A DNA stretch of 64,000 nt from Cadophora sp. MPI-SDFR-AT-0126. Taxonomy: Eukaryota > Ascomycota > Leotiomycetes > Helotiales > Ploettnerulaceae. The DNA lies in assembly GCA_020747065.1 (NCBI GenBank), contig JAGMVK010000023.1:1-64000 (forward strand), read 5' to 3'. The notes beneath the pieces were generated by a model that made no database searches, was not told the origin of the DNA, and worked only from the letters and a program-made list of their open reading frames with translations. The position numbers and the translations under genes are program-made. Below are positions 42,051 through 53,439 of the stretch, one piece after another. Within the stretch, counting starts at the first letter, position 1; every line of letters starts with the position of its first letter.

Positions 42051-44113
42051 TGAGAGTTGGGGCTGTAAGGCAGCGGGATTGTGGCGCGGAATTCGTTCTA
42101 GGATTCCCAAGACTACCTGTCGATGCTTTTCGGGCACACTCATAGGTCTGGCCTTTTTAGATACTCAGCCATTGATGATAAGACTTCAGCAGTTGAGGAG
42201 TTGGATGGATCTTGACTCGTCAATGACAAACAGAAATATTATAGACGGCGCAACTATAACTCTCACTTGGAAAAGTTAGAAAGGATTTCTTGAAGAATAA
42301 TACTCCAAAGGCGAGCCAAGTAAACATATGATTTTATAAGCGAGGGTGTTCCAGCACCAGGGTACAGATCAGAAGTTTATGAGTGTCCAGCAGCGGCTAC
42401 TGTTTGTCACTGAATGAATAGAAATGAATTATATCCCCAATGCAATTATCACCCCATTCTCGCGGTGCTGACCCCAGAACCAGCCAAAGGCATCTTCATC
42501 TGGGTTATCTTTTAGTGTCCCGGCCCGAATCCGAGGGAGATCCTGCACTCCGAAACATCAACCCCGGGGGGGGATAGCAGGGAAATGCGAATCCGCACAG
42601 AAGGGCAGGCTCCTGGGCTTCCACTAATAGTCCGCCTTATCATACTGGTATCGGCTATCCGTGATGCTGCCATTGTTGGCGATGTGGAGATGCTGCGACA
42701 CGTGCAAGCTGTCCGCCGGGGTCGCCAATGGATCATGAGGTTCGGGTTGTCGAGCAGCGGCTTGTACCTAGGCACGTCCGGGTCTAGGCGCGTGAAGAGA
42801 TCGAGCAGCTCCATCTTCTGTCTGGGAAACCCCGTGGCGGAAGCTTCGCCCTCTGGCTTTGCCGCCTGCTGTGCTGGCTACTTGTGGTGGAGGGGATCTG
42901 TCAAGGGCAGCTGCTGAGCGGGTGCATGGTCGTCGCTCGCCATGATGGCCGCGTTCCAAGAGCGGCATTATCTCTTGTGAAACGTTGTTCGTCAGATACA
43001 ATGGAGGGATTGCGGAAGCACAAAGTGGATAACATAATCGAGGAGCCAGAATTCTGCGGTCGCCCAGCCGAATTTGTAGAGCTCTCACCAAGCCACTGGC
43101 CGACATGGGCTAATTTCCGCCTGACATCCAGAACAAGAAATAAGCAAATGCGGGGGTTTGAAGTCGAGCCAGGTTTTGTTTTTTATATAGTACTGGTATG
43201 TGATTCAAAAATATATCATTGAGTGTTTGGAACTGAAGCGGATTCGAACTTTGCTGTACGTGTACGGAGCGGCAGTATCGTGATAAGCTTGGCAGTTACT
43301 AGAGTCCGCGAGTGTAGAGGGGAAGCCGATTTTATAAGCGACTGTATGTATGCGGCTCGATTTGCACAAGGAGTTGGAATGTCAGCAGAAGGTCCATACA
43401 TCTATGGCTAGCTCCCGGTGTACGTAATAATCCACACACCAAACAAGCGAGAACGCCAAATGTCAACGAAATGCCCTCTTTTGAATGTAAAACTGAAATA
43501 TCAATTCTTAATTAAGACTTGCGGAGAAGGTATCATTTTACTCAGAAGAAGCGATACTATAAGCTTCTATCTGCTTTACTTAGGTTTTGCGAGTCCCTTA
43601 TTACTATAAGAATTGTTCTGAAAGGGTTCGATTTTGGTGTGCGGATAATTGCGAGAGGCCAGCATATTCCTAATTAGTAATCATAGGGAAGACTAAGAAA
43701 GACAAACTCCGTCAGTCTACGAACACTGTAGCGGGCGCCGGGCAAATAAACCCTGTTGGTCGGGAATCCCCCTTGGCTGCCAAGCCTCTGAAACTGTCGC
43801 CGCATCTCCTACTCCATATGCATCGTGGCCAACAAAACATTCCCACATTTATGAATAGAATGTGGGAGCCGGTACTCTACGTGCGCTGCCCTACTTCGTC
43901 TTACGAATGCTTAGCAAAGGTAATTTACGCCTGACTCGCCGATGCTGCTTTCCGCCTGGTACCTGAAGGCTGGGAGGAGTACGGAGTATATCAGATCCAA
44001 TACTTAAGGAGGGCCCTGACCTACCTGCTCCTCATACCTCTCCAGGCTTCTAGCATTATTACTTAATAATCTTGAACATTCGCGGCCACTACACTCGTCA
44101 AGAAAACTTCAAG
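42051..44113. other. Intergenic with a decayed minus-strand coding trace
   Basis: On the minus strand, 42,960-42,520 reads MASDDHAPAQQLPL, a stop, then GFPRQKMELLDLFTRLDPDV and, in a second frame, LHVSQHLHIANNGSITDSRY. This looks like the start of a real enzyme gene broken by a stop and a frameshift; the family was not recognised. The remainder (43,220-44,050) is without supported features. The upstream region of the epoxide-hydrolase-like gene has a CT-rich stretch at about 44,020-44,050. Confidence 0.35.
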
Positions 44114-45158
44114 ATGGACGCTTTCGAGAAGAAGACCCTCAAGACCTCGCGGGGTTTTACTTACGCATACTACACGTCCGAAGGCGACAGGTCTCTTCCA
44201 ACCCTTCTCTTCCAGCATGGCTGGCCCGACCACGCCGAGATGTGGAAGGGGATCGCGGAGCGTCTTATTAATACCAACTTCCCCATTATCATTCCAGATT
44301 TACTTGGCTACGATGGCACTGACAAGCCAACCAATCCAGCCGAGTATAAATGGGATGTAATGACCAAGGATCTCATCGATATCATCGACACGGAAAAGGT
44401 TGACAAAGTAATCTCCATCGGCCACGACTGGGGAGCCATATGTGCCGCTCGTCTCTACAATTACCACCCCGACCGTGTCGTTGGCTGCATGTTTGTCAAT
44501 GTCCCTTACACCCCCCCAAGTCGTGAGCCTTTCTATATCGCGGAATGGAATAAGATAGCCGAGCAAGCTTTCGGCTACGGAACCTTGCACTACTGGTAAG
44601 CAAATTCGCCCGACTACGCTTGACACGACCAGTTCTGACCATGTTAGGGAACTCTTTGCCGACCCAAATGGTGGCCAAGTCCTCAAAAACAACGTTGAGC
44701 GTCTCTACCCTTGCCTCCATGGCACAGGCGACACATCGAAGCGCTTCTTCTGCGTCCCAAATGCTATGCGTCAGCACCTGACTAGCAGCGACCCGGACCC
44801 GGACCTCCGCCCTTACGCTCGGGACGCAAAGTTCCGCCAGGACTTCATCGACAGGATGCGCCGTGACGGTTTCGACGCACCGCAGTGCTGGTACCGTGCC
44901 TTTGTGGAGCAGCAGTACTCTTGCGATAAGGGCCTTCCTGAGAGTAGAGACAAGGTTGATGTTCCGGTATTGTATATTGGAGGGAAAGACGATGCCGCGT
45001 GTCGTGTCGAGGCCATGTTTCCGGCGATTCAGCAGGGATTGTTGCCGAAGTTGGATCAGAAGCCCTTGTTAGATGCGGCACATTGGACGCCATATGAGGT
45101 GCCAGAAGAGGTTGCGGGACTTGTCAAGGAGTGGTTGGGCAAGAATTACGCAAAATAA
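44114..45158 (+). CDS. Alpha/beta hydrolase, soluble epoxide hydrolase-like
   Basis: Exons 44114-44595 and 44648-45158 (intron of 52 bp, GTAAGC..TTAG) give 330 residues. The start MDAFEKKTLKTSRGFTYAYY fits the family's first strands. Motifs: oxyanion-hole HGWPD (35-39), nucleophile elbow GHDWG with Asp105, cap-domain WYRAF and QQYS segments, acid loop VLYIGGKDDAA, and catalytic His306 (DAAHWTPYEVPEEV). An Asp nucleophile in GHDWG is typical of epoxide hydrolases and haloalkane dehalogenases; HGWP and the fungal context favour epoxide hydrolysis to diols. It is probably cytosolic (no signal peptide). It could act downstream of the nearby oxygenase-type flavoprotein; this is inference from proximity. 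Confidence 0.85.
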
Positions 45159-46149
45159 ATTAGTTAGGGCGGCAAGATGGATGAGCGTGACGCTTGGAGT
45201 GTGGGCACTATGTAGCCCCTATTCTAATGTCCTGAATTGAGTTATGGCACTTGCAAAGCGATACCTGTCGCGGCTACAACAGTGAAACCTGAGTTCGCCG
45301 TGCTCCAAAGAGCAGGGTTTTATCTTGGAACTGGCCTTGAAGACGGTCTTGAATGTTGAACTTAGCATCCATACTCGCCAGGGCTGTCACCAATGTGTTT
45401 TGGAGCCTCTTCATATGCTAGCTATGCCTCTGCTCGTATGAAAAGCGGGACAAGGTTAGTAAGTCTTCTGTAGAACTTTGAAATTCTTCGAGCTACTCTA
45501 TAAGTGCTTGATGTATTGGACTTGATTAGGGGCCGTAAATAGTGTAAAGACTAGGAATAATATAAAACTAAGTAGGTCACCAAACTTAGGGGCTAAGATT
45601 TCGATGTAGAAAAAGTCTTCAATTCTTCTAAATCTACAAGTAGAGGGGAGGTCTTATAAGCGAAGGGAGCTCGCTGAGGCTCGCAACTAAGGTTGCCTAA
45701 GGCAACACCCTGATTCTGAATGCGCACGAACCAGAAAGCGTCAATTGATTGCAGACGCCTCCAGAGTTGGTAGCCGGGGTGTAAATGCACGTCTACGAAC
45801 ATGTGTAATGCAGGCGCCTCCAGAGCTCGTGGCCGGGGATCAAATGCAGGTCTGCGAATGTCCGTGGCTAGATGCACCGAATCGCACTCATTCTTGTCAG
45901 CCAGTGCTTGCCCCCGAAGCACGCTTCACTCCCTGCAGCATGTTCGACTAGGAAGGGGGTGTGAGAAATTGGGATGACGGACTACGAGACTAAGTGATGC
46001 TTCGGCCGGCGAATACTCAGCCATTCGTTCCTGCTGTTAGTCGTAACGGCATCGAGGTAATCAAGTTCTCCAAACATCACTCCGAGTAAAATGATGTTCT
46101 CCTGCATGGGATCCTATTAGCTTGTATATTACCTTTTTTAAAGCAATTC
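45159..46149. other. Intergenic, no supported gene
   Basis: Downstream region of the hydrolase. The frames at 45593-45922 (minus) and 45745-45951 (plus) overlap each other and lack domains. A diverged direct repeat of about 45 bp is visible: TGCAGACGCCTCCAGAGTTGG (45,750) and TGCAGGCGCCTCCAGAGCTCG (45,810). Confidence 0.35.
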
Positions 46150-47505
46150 GTTAACACATGAGAGATCTAAGCAAAAGGGCCATACTATTAGCAATTTCAG
46201 CATTTCCTTACTTAATCGCCTTTGCTTTCTTGGCCTCTCTCTTCTTTGCTCTAAGCCTGTCCGCAGCAGTATTATTTTACTTTTTCTTGATACCCTTAGT
46301 ACTAAGTACCTCTACGGCGAGCTCTGCGAGGCGTTTCTTTATCAATGTGATAGTAGTGTTAGGGCAACCTCTTCAATTTAGTGTTGGGTGAAGATAGCAT
46401 TATTTTGCTTAGTGACAGAGTGCTTTTCTTTGAATCCTTTAGTTGCAAGTGGCGTAGATCTAGTTTGCTTAATACAATCTGGAATGCGCCCATGAGTGTT
46501 AGAAGCATCTAGGCCATAGATAAAGGAGCGAGTGTTGTACTTGTGGCTGTCTTAGTTGGGCTTTATGGCTATGCCTATAATTTGGTTGGCACTGGTGCTA
46601 GTAGCGGTCTTGAATCTTAGCGGACTGGAAAGGGTAGTAATATCTTTGATAGTTTTGCCTGGAAGAGGATTTGCAGCTGTCGATTTTGAGGACTGGACAA
46701 ATGGGTTTGAGTGCTACTGGATATAGCTGTTCTTCTACCGTCGCCTTAATTGGTGTGAGCGAGGATCGGATCTGCTTCTGTACTATGTGTTTTTTATTGA
46801 GGTTAGAGCTTCGACTCTGAGTTGTGTTCCGTCTCCTTCGACTAGTGGGGGGATGTCCCGGTGCAGTTAAGCTACTAGTATCTCGATTCGGACTGCCTAT
46901 TATAGTTGAATGATTATTGATAAAAAGGGAGCGATGAGAGATACATGAGTATCAACGGCACTAGGAGCAGATAGTTGTGTGATGTTGGAATGGTGAAATT
47001 GCTTGGTCTTGCGGCTTCGACGAAGAGATCTAGATGGTATATAATTTTCGCTTATAACAATGTCTTTCTTAGTAACATTCTCATCAATAGTCTTGCTAGG
47101 GCCAATGGTGATGTGTACAAAACCATCGTTGTCATTTGTGTTCCAAGGGCCACAGCATTTGCATTTTTATTAGTAATTTGACCACCAGAGATGCGAACCT
47201 CGGGGTCATCTAGAATATCGGTGTAGAACATTCCTTATCGACCTTCATGAAGGACTTTATCCTATATAATTTGAATCACTGAATTGGTATGCTTCGTGGT
47301 CATGTTGCAGAAAACAAGCCAAGCTCGCTGATGAGACTTCGAATCTTTGCCGTCTCTTAAAATTCGTAGGACTGTCGATTGTATGTTGAGAAAGATCGTG
47401 TTCCAAGAGGGATTCCAGTTGAAGCGGTTGGATGTTTCCAAAAAGTACGGGTAGTAATTTATAATGAGCGGGCAGAGTGGATCCATTGCTGAGTGGAATA
47501 CCCAC
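46150..47505 (-). pseudogene. Decayed coding relic, unidentified
   Basis: The minus strand starts with an open piece at 47505 and continues, through a stop and frameshifts, as DILDDPEVRISGGQITNKNA, NNDGFVHITIGPSKTIDENV and SENYIPSRSSSKPQDQAIS. It ends near 46,160 as a basic coiled-coil-like tail (IKKRLAELAVEVLSTKGIKK, DRLRAKKREAKKAKAIK). Composition is closer to normal than in the RIP-affected blocks, so decay may be by ordinary mutation. No family recognised. The charged tail suggests a nucleic-acid-binding or transposon protein. Confidence 0.35.
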
Positions 47506-48702
47506 CGAGAAGCTCGGTTCGATGAGTGACTTGCTTTCTACAGGCAGATAGGATAAATCAAGGACTTTTCAGAGTGATGAGAGAGTAAATACTAAAAAAA
47601 GGGGGGAAGTGACGAGTACCTATACTTAGATAGGTAGAAAACCCTTTGCATAATAGCACTGGAGTTTTTAAAGCCTGCCGGAAGCCTACCGGAAGCCTGC
47701 CGATACGATACATCATAACTAGTCAGTGCGTACTCTTTTCTGATAATGTTCGCTGGCTAGCTTCCTGGTTAGACGTAGATGGTTCTGAAATATTTTATGT
47801 TTTATTTCGGCGCAAAAGCTGAGACAGCCGAACTGAGCCTGCGCGGCAGAAAAAGGCGATGAATCCGAGCTTGAGGGAAAACGTCAAACATCCAAGGTTA
47901 AAATTACCTACGCTTAGTATGCAAGCAAAGTACTATAGAGGAGTAAGTACTTAGATACCTTTGATTTCCGAGGGCTTCATTTTTCTTTTCGCTTCCGCAA
48001 CGAACGGTTTTGTTTTTCATGTCAAGGATAAGCCGACTGGCTCGCTTATCTAGACAAATACTTATTTAAAGATCTAACCAACAAGAAATCTCCTAGACTC
48101 ATATGTACAATTTAATCTTATCTCTTAGTAATTAAAACGTCGGTGTACTCAGTCTATTTTTACAATTCAAGAATGTTACAATGACCTCCCCCGGCAGGAA
48201 CGATCCATAAGCGCTTGACTGGATCGCCTCAGGCTTCGGCTCGTCGAATTCCTTGGATCAATGCCCCAATCATTAGCAGGCCCCGACTCTGCTTCTCAAC
48301 AGCTAAATCTGGGTCTGCCTTAGCCTTGTCTAATCTTCTGAGCAGTTTTTTGACTAAACTCCATTTTGGCTCGTTCCGGCAGCGGCTCGTCCGTCGTAAA
48401 ATACTCTCTATATATACTTCTCGTGATAGCTGTAGCAGAGAGCACCATGGATCTGGCAAGTCCAGTGAAGTCAGATATTGCAAGTGCTCGGAATTTCAAA
48501 ATTTGCTGATCAGAGCTACCTAAGCTAAATATTGGTGATTATCTAGGCACGTTCTCAGGGCAGGTGGAGAGATAGGAACCGGACTCCCGAGATAAACATC
48601 AGAAGATACCCCTTGTTTCCTGTCTGAAAACTTACACAAGAGAAGCCACATACTCGCTTGGAAGACTGAAAGGGAATCCCGCACCATCCCTCCACTTTAC
48701 CC
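47506..48702. other. Intergenic, no supported gene
   Basis: Contains three 11-bp tandem copies of AGCCTRCCGGA at 47,670-47,705 and an AT-rich stretch at 48,050-48,170. An 84-residue minus frame (48483-48229; LVKKLLRRLDKAKADPDLAVE) has no recognisable family. Confidence 0.35.
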
Positions 48703-50121
48703 CTAAGCAGACTGAAACATCTGAGTTATAGCATATTCGATGTCCGCAGCGGGAGCATTCTTTGATCGCTCCATGATAGACATAGCCGAATCACGAAGTT
48801 CTTGGCGTATTTTGGGCCAGTCCACACCCGTCAAGACTCCATCATGCTTGACCAACTCTCCATCAATGAACACCGTATTGATGTCTGAAGCATTTGCATA
48901 CAAGACCAAGGCTGCAATAGGATCATGCACAGGAGTCATTCGGGTTGAATCACAGCGAGTGATGAGAAGATCAGCTCTTTTGCCTGGACTGATGCTGCCA
49001 ATGACATCCTGCAATCCCACAGCCAGTGCGCCGCCAATGGTTGCCATCTCAAGAACTTCCTCGCACCTGTGTGATACATTCCCAAGTCTTGTGGCATTGA
49101 TTTCGCTGTCCAGATGTCGCTGGGCCTGAAGAAGTAACCTCATTTGTTGAAACATGTCCGCAGGGTTATTAGATGTAATGTCGACCCCAATGCTTGCAAT
49201 ACAGTCGTGTTTATGCGCTTTGAAGGCGATTGGATGGCCCATTCCCATTTGAAGTTCCGTATCTGGAGTGCTCGATAGAGAGACACCAGCCTTCTTGACA
49301 GCTTCGAGTTCGTCATCATGCAAAGTTGTACAGTGACTGAATAAGAGGTCTGGGCCGAGAAGATCCCTCTGCTCGAGATTACGAACGATATGGGCTCCGC
49401 CATCATATTTCCCCATTGCCACATGACCAGTGATTACTGCAGATCCTAGCGATCTACCAAATTTAACCTCATCAATGAGTTCGTCCAGTGTGCTCCGTTC
49501 CAATTCAGCAGGGGCGAAGCCAAAGCGCAAGAGATCCGTGGGCTGGTTGGACTTGAAGTACGTCTCCCTGATGCGCCTAGCATCATTCCATCTCCATTTA
49601 GGGTCCTTAATCTCCTGTTCGTTGCTCACACTTGAGCCTTCCCAAAAGGGGTTTGCATACAAGCCGTAGCAAAAGACCGCCCTGATCTTTGAGTCTTGGA
49701 GGCCTCTGACGGCTGCATCCGCATGATCGGGAGAGTTCATGATATGAGAATGGTCAACCAAGTAGGTGATACCATTATCGATCGATTCTAGGGCGCCACA
49801 ATAGTTGCCCAGGTACGCATCATGAGAGGTGTAGCAAGAACCATATATATTGCGGATGTTGACGATGTAGTCCAATAGGACATAGTTTGAGGTTATCGTT
49901 CGCAGCTGGGTTTGCCAGGTATGTCTGTGTGTATCCACAAAACCAGGAGACACAATGGCATCAGTTGCATCGATTATCGTGAGATCTGCAGAGACAGGAA
50001 GATTCGGGGCGACTGCAGTGATGATACCATGCTCAATGAGAACATCACAGTGCGGGACAATGCCAATAGCACGGTCCACTGATATCACTGTGGCGTTCCG
50101 AATTAGATATCGTCCAACCAT
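48703..50121 (-). CDS. Amidohydrolase-superfamily deaminase/hydrolase
   Basis: A single exon; start at the ATG at 50121 (472 residues) because MVGRYLIRNATVISVD is the normal beginning of this fold, although the frame is open to 50232. The metal-dependent TIM barrel is complete: GFVDTHRHTWQ (His65, His67), GITYLVDHSHI, VITGHVAMG (His233), LLFSHCTTLHDDEL (His263), SSTPDTELQMGMGHP, SIGVDITSNNPADMF (Asp314), and the C-terminal beta-sandwich GSISPGKRADLLI. This is the SAH/MTA-deaminase, cytosine-deaminase and triazine-hydrolase branch, which hydrolyses amino or halo substituents on N-heterocycles, usually with one Fe or Zn. The exact substrate is not predictable. It faces a truncated Zn2Cys6 regulator across a shared upstream region. 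Confidence 0.85.
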   Translation of the reverse strand: MVGRYLIRNATVISVDRAIGIVPHCDVLIEHGIITAVAPNLPVSADLTIIDATDAIVSPGFVDTHRHTWQTQLRTITSNYVLLDYIVNIRNIYGSCYTSHDAYLGNYCGALESIDNGITYLVDHSHIMNSPDHADAAVRGLQDSKIRAVFCYGLYANPFWEGSSVSNEQEIKDPKWRWNDARRIRETYFKSNQPTDLLRFGFAPAELERSTLDELIDEVKFGRSLGSAVITGHVAMGKYDGGAHIVRNLEQRDLLGPDLLFSHCTTLHDDELEAVKKAGVSLSSTPDTELQMGMGHPIAFKAHKHDCIASIGVDITSNNPADMFQQMRLLLQAQRHLDSEINATRLGNVSHRCEEVLEMATIGGALAVGLQDVIGSISPGKRADLLITRCDSTRMTPVHDPIAALVLYANASDINTVFIDGELVKHDGVLTGVDWPKIRQELRDSAMSIMERSKNAPAADIEYAITQMFQSA

Positions 50122-50560
50122 TTTATCCGATCCTGAAGGGGGTTTCCAGAAATGAGAGAGATGGAAAGAGTCTGACTTGAGTTCAGTCTTATAGCCCCCC
50201 ACCTCTCTTCTTAAGAACCTTAAGAACCCCACATCTCCAGGTCAGGGGGCAAAGGCTGCCTCAAGTTCAACGATGCACCATGGACAAATCTACCGGGCAA
50301 TGACCCGAGCTTACTGCTTTCCCGCAATATCCCGATTTAAAGCAGCAACATCTCCCAGACGGCCCGAACTCAAACTTTCATTTTGGTTTTCCGAACGACT
50401 ACCACTTCATTTTTTTTCCGATCCCCGCACTTCGGCATATCCCGTATTTACGTGAATCATTCCCTTGCTCGAGCACTTATCTTTGACTTCCTGCATACTA
50501 CTCCTACTGGCATCGGAAATACTGCGTACGGGTCAGAAGTGAAGTTGATCGAGATCGAAT
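50122..50560. promoter_or_regulatory. Divergent upstream region of amidohydrolase and truncated regulator
   Basis: About 440 bp between the amidohydrolase ATG and the regulator fragment. It contains an 11-bp direct duplication, CTTAAGAACC at 50,212-50,228, and CGG-containing sites (CAGACGGCCCG at about 50,358). Zn2Cys6 proteins bind CGG triplets, but no clear inverted or everted CGG pair was found. Confidence 0.3.
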
Positions 50561-50580
50561 GATCATCAATTCCTTCCTTA

Positions 50581-51040
50581 TGCTGGCAACATCTGGACGG
50601 CTACGCAAGGCTTGTAGCCGATGCAGGGGCTAGGAGGTAGTCTACCAATGGCTGTGGTACTAGCAGCTTTGCAAGTACCTTGACCGATTCAAATCACGAA
50701 CATACAAATCTGATGTCTAGACAGGTCCGCTGTCCGGGTGACAAACCGATCTGCCGACGATGCTTGCGTTTGAGACACCCCTGCATCTATGATTTCGATA
50801 GTGTCAACGTCTCTCAGGTGCATAGGACGTAGAGTGCGGTACAAAGTGGGCGCATGACAGATAGGCCGCCCTCATCAGTGTCTGCTACTACCCATGGTCG
50901 AGAAGCTGGCCATTCTACCTACCAAGGGCGCCACGGAGCTGAAATCAGTCAAAGCAGGTACTCGACTTCTCCATTTCGGTTCAACTCGCCATCACAAGGT
51001 TACAATGTTGGGATCCCAGCATTCCCTCTATCGTAAGTGG
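50581..51040 (+). pseudogene. Zn2Cys6 regulator, DNA-binding domain only, broken
   Basis: MLATSGRLRKACSRCR (from about 50,581) and, after a likely intron ending CAG at about 50,725, RCPGDKPICRRCLRLRHPC supply all six zinc-binding cysteines of a Gal4-type cluster (CSRC..RCPGDKPIC..C..C). Two defects are visible. The exon 1 frame hits TAG right after CSRCRG, where one fewer G would give CRARR; the frame after IYDFDS also ends quickly (VHRT-stop). A linker-like piece (TDRPPSSVSATTHGREAGHS) follows in another frame to 51,036, and no fungal_trans domain exists downstream. It is most likely the relic of a pathway regulator of the adjacent enzymes. Confidence 0.6.
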
Positions 51041-51379
51041 CGATATTTCTAGCGCATCAGGATGCGCCCTACGGTTTGTCGTCCTTCGCCGCAGTCACAT
51101 CTGGTCTGTAAACCCTAGTACCTTCCTTTTCCACAAGAAGTCCCTTATCCCAATTTTCTGCGTGCGCATCTGTATGAGTATAGTACTCTACCAATTCTTT
51201 TGGCTGTGGCGCATTCGCAGGACTTTATGTGTTGGACATGGGTATGTTTGAATGTGATATATGAAGAGCCCAAGGTAAAACATATTCTCTTAAGCATCTG
51301 CGAAAATTGGGTAAAGGATAAACTTATACGACACAAAGCCTGCCTGAAGCATTATAAGTAAATATTTGCTACTGGCGCG
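51041..51379. other. Intergenic, 3' flank of FAH-family gene
   Basis: No gene seen. It contains the end of the regulator fragment on the left and the downstream region of the minus-strand FAH-family gene on the right. Confidence 0.4.
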
Positions 51380-52841
51380 TTATTTTGTAGTTGCACTTTC
51401 AAGCACCCCAGTACAATCTCCAAACCCAATCACGCTCCCATTTTGTCCCGCAATTCTCCCTGATAAAATAACTTCATCGCCATCCTCAATCCAAGTGATC
51501 CCCTCGCCATTCTCCAGCAAGAAGGGCTTCGTGCCCCCCATGTTCAGCTCGTGCAAGCAACCTAACGACGAGACAGTATCGCCTTCATCTTCACCCGGCG
51601 ATGAAATCGTCCCAGTTCCAAGCAAATCCCCAGTTCTCAAGCCACAGCCCGAGCTCGCATGATGGCTCAGCATCTGCGCCGGAGTCCAATACAGCGCCTT
51701 CAAATCACTTTTCGCCACCGTCGTCAATGGCTCTTTCCACCCATTCCTCCTAACCTGCACCCCGACCTCGATACTCCACGTCTGCTTCGTACTCTCGTGC
51801 CTCAAGTGCGGCGGCCTCCCAGCCATGCTGCCCATCGCCTCCTGATCAGCAATCTCGACCTCCGCCTCCTCGAGTGCATCGAGCGTAACAACCCACGGCG
51901 AGATAGTAGTAGCGCACCCCTTCCCATTAAACGGGCCCAGCGGCCGCATTTCAGCAAACTGGATATCCCTCGCCGACCAGTCATTCAGCAAAACGAAACC
52001 AAAAATATGTTGTTTCGCCTCGTCCGCACTCGCAATCCTCTGGCCAAAAGGCACGGGTTTGCTGACGAAGAAGCCTAGTTCAAGCTCGTAATCCATGCGT
52101 TTGCTGGCACCGAATTCGTAGGTTTGAGAAGAAGGGTTCAAGAGCATGCCATGAGGCCGGAGGATCGGTGTTCCGGATACGATGAGAGATGAGGCTCGTC
52201 CGTTGTAGGCCGTGGGAAACGCGTGGAAGTTGGATGGCGTGGATGCGTCAGCTAGTCTGGAGCACTGGGTTTGGTATGGTCAGATGAAAAGGGATCAAAT
52301 GGGGAGGAGGCTGAACGCACGTTGTCGACGTGAGTGCGAGAGCACATGAAGTCAGAGAAATCTCCGACTCGCATGGGTAGGTGCATTGTAGCTTGTTTCT
52401 GCGACGAGAAAGCTGCATTGTTGAGATTTGGATCCGTGAACAGGGGCGAGGAGCTGTCTTGGAGGAGACATATGATTCTGGTTCGCACTGCAGTGTGGGC
52501 GGATGAGGGGAGGGACGCGAATGCGTTTAAGTAAGGTTGGCCAAAGAAGGGTGCTCTGGAAATGTGAGTCTCGGGTCTGACAGCTTGAAGATATCCATCC
52601 TTAAGGGCATCGGAGAAGAAGTCGTGTTGTTCGAGAAGGGCGAGATCCAATATATAGGTTCCAATTGCAATGCCGACTCTCTTCTCTGGCTGAAAGTTTG
52701 TAAGTCAGACTAGAATCGAACTGGGCACGAGAACCGGAGAGAGCTATTTACTTTACCCGTTGTACTGAAAACTCCAAATGGAATATTCGTTATTGGAAAT
52801 GGAGACCCAAGGTCGGTTGGAAAAGGAGAGATCACGTGCAT
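51380..52841 (-). CDS. Fumarylacetoacetase-family hydrolase
   Basis: Exons (minus) 52841-52757, 52685-52321 and 52264-51380 join to 444 residues. Introns are 71 bp (GTAAAG..CCAG) and 56 bp (GTGCGT..CCAG). The N-terminal SH3-like domain starts FPITNIPFGVFSTT and VGIAIGTYILDLALL. The catalytic domain keeps the FAH residues: FSDFMCSRTHVDN (Asp metal ligand, general-base His), RMDYELELGFFV (Glu..Glu ligands), LLNDWSARDIQ (Asp ligand), PLGPFNGKGCATTISPWV (Lys) and MLSHHASSGCGLRTGDLLGTGTIS. FAH cleaves fumarylacetoacetate to fumarate and acetoacetate in tyrosine/homogentisate catabolism. No homogentisate dioxygenase or maleylacetoacetate isomerase lies beside it, so this may be a paralog for a different beta-diketone. 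Start chosen at MHVISPFPTDLGS. Length is close to the family norm (about 420). Confidence 0.85.
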
Positions 52842-53439
52842 GATCGGGTTTGGCTCTCTTTCTTCTTTGACACAAGCCGGAATCCGTCTTGCTCCAGTTA
52901 TTGGCACAATATCGGGCGGGCGTATTTGAAGTAACCATCTCTGGTTCCATGTAGTTTTAGACTTCAGCCTCCTACCCTCGGCAGTTATCGATGGAAGTTT
53001 AAGTCATCCCTCCGAATCATCGGACCGAACTCACACAGCCACGGAGAAAGGAACTGCACGGAAAACGGCCGCAATTCTGCTATACCCCACCCAGGTGACA
53101 CTTGCTAGAACATTGCGGGGAAGAAAGAAGGAAATACGGCAGAATGACTGTCACGCTGACAGCTACAGCCCATATGAATGATAGATGGTGAAGTGGTTTA
53201 CCGAACACGACTTAGACCTTCGGTGGGGTCGTCCGAAACGAGCAAACCTACTTGCCTACCAGATTGACTATCAATATCACGAGATTGAAGACTTTACCCC
53301 CCGTCTCCGATGTGGGGAGGTGGGGTAGATGAAGCCCCTTTTTATGATCCCCTGTATGTATGTATTCTGTATATATTATTTTCGGCAGTGTAGCTGGTGT
53401 TCATTCATTTTTCGAACGATCCTGAAACTGCAAGGCAGG
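52842..53439. promoter_or_regulatory. Divergent intergenic region, FAH-family and MBL-fold genes
   Basis: About 600 bp between two divergent start codons. It includes TATATATTATTTT near 53,370 on the MBL side and CCACC/CCCC-rich segments at 53,090 and 53,300. No recognised operator. A frame upstream of the MBL ATG (from 53329) is open but reads as leader sequence. Confidence 0.35.
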
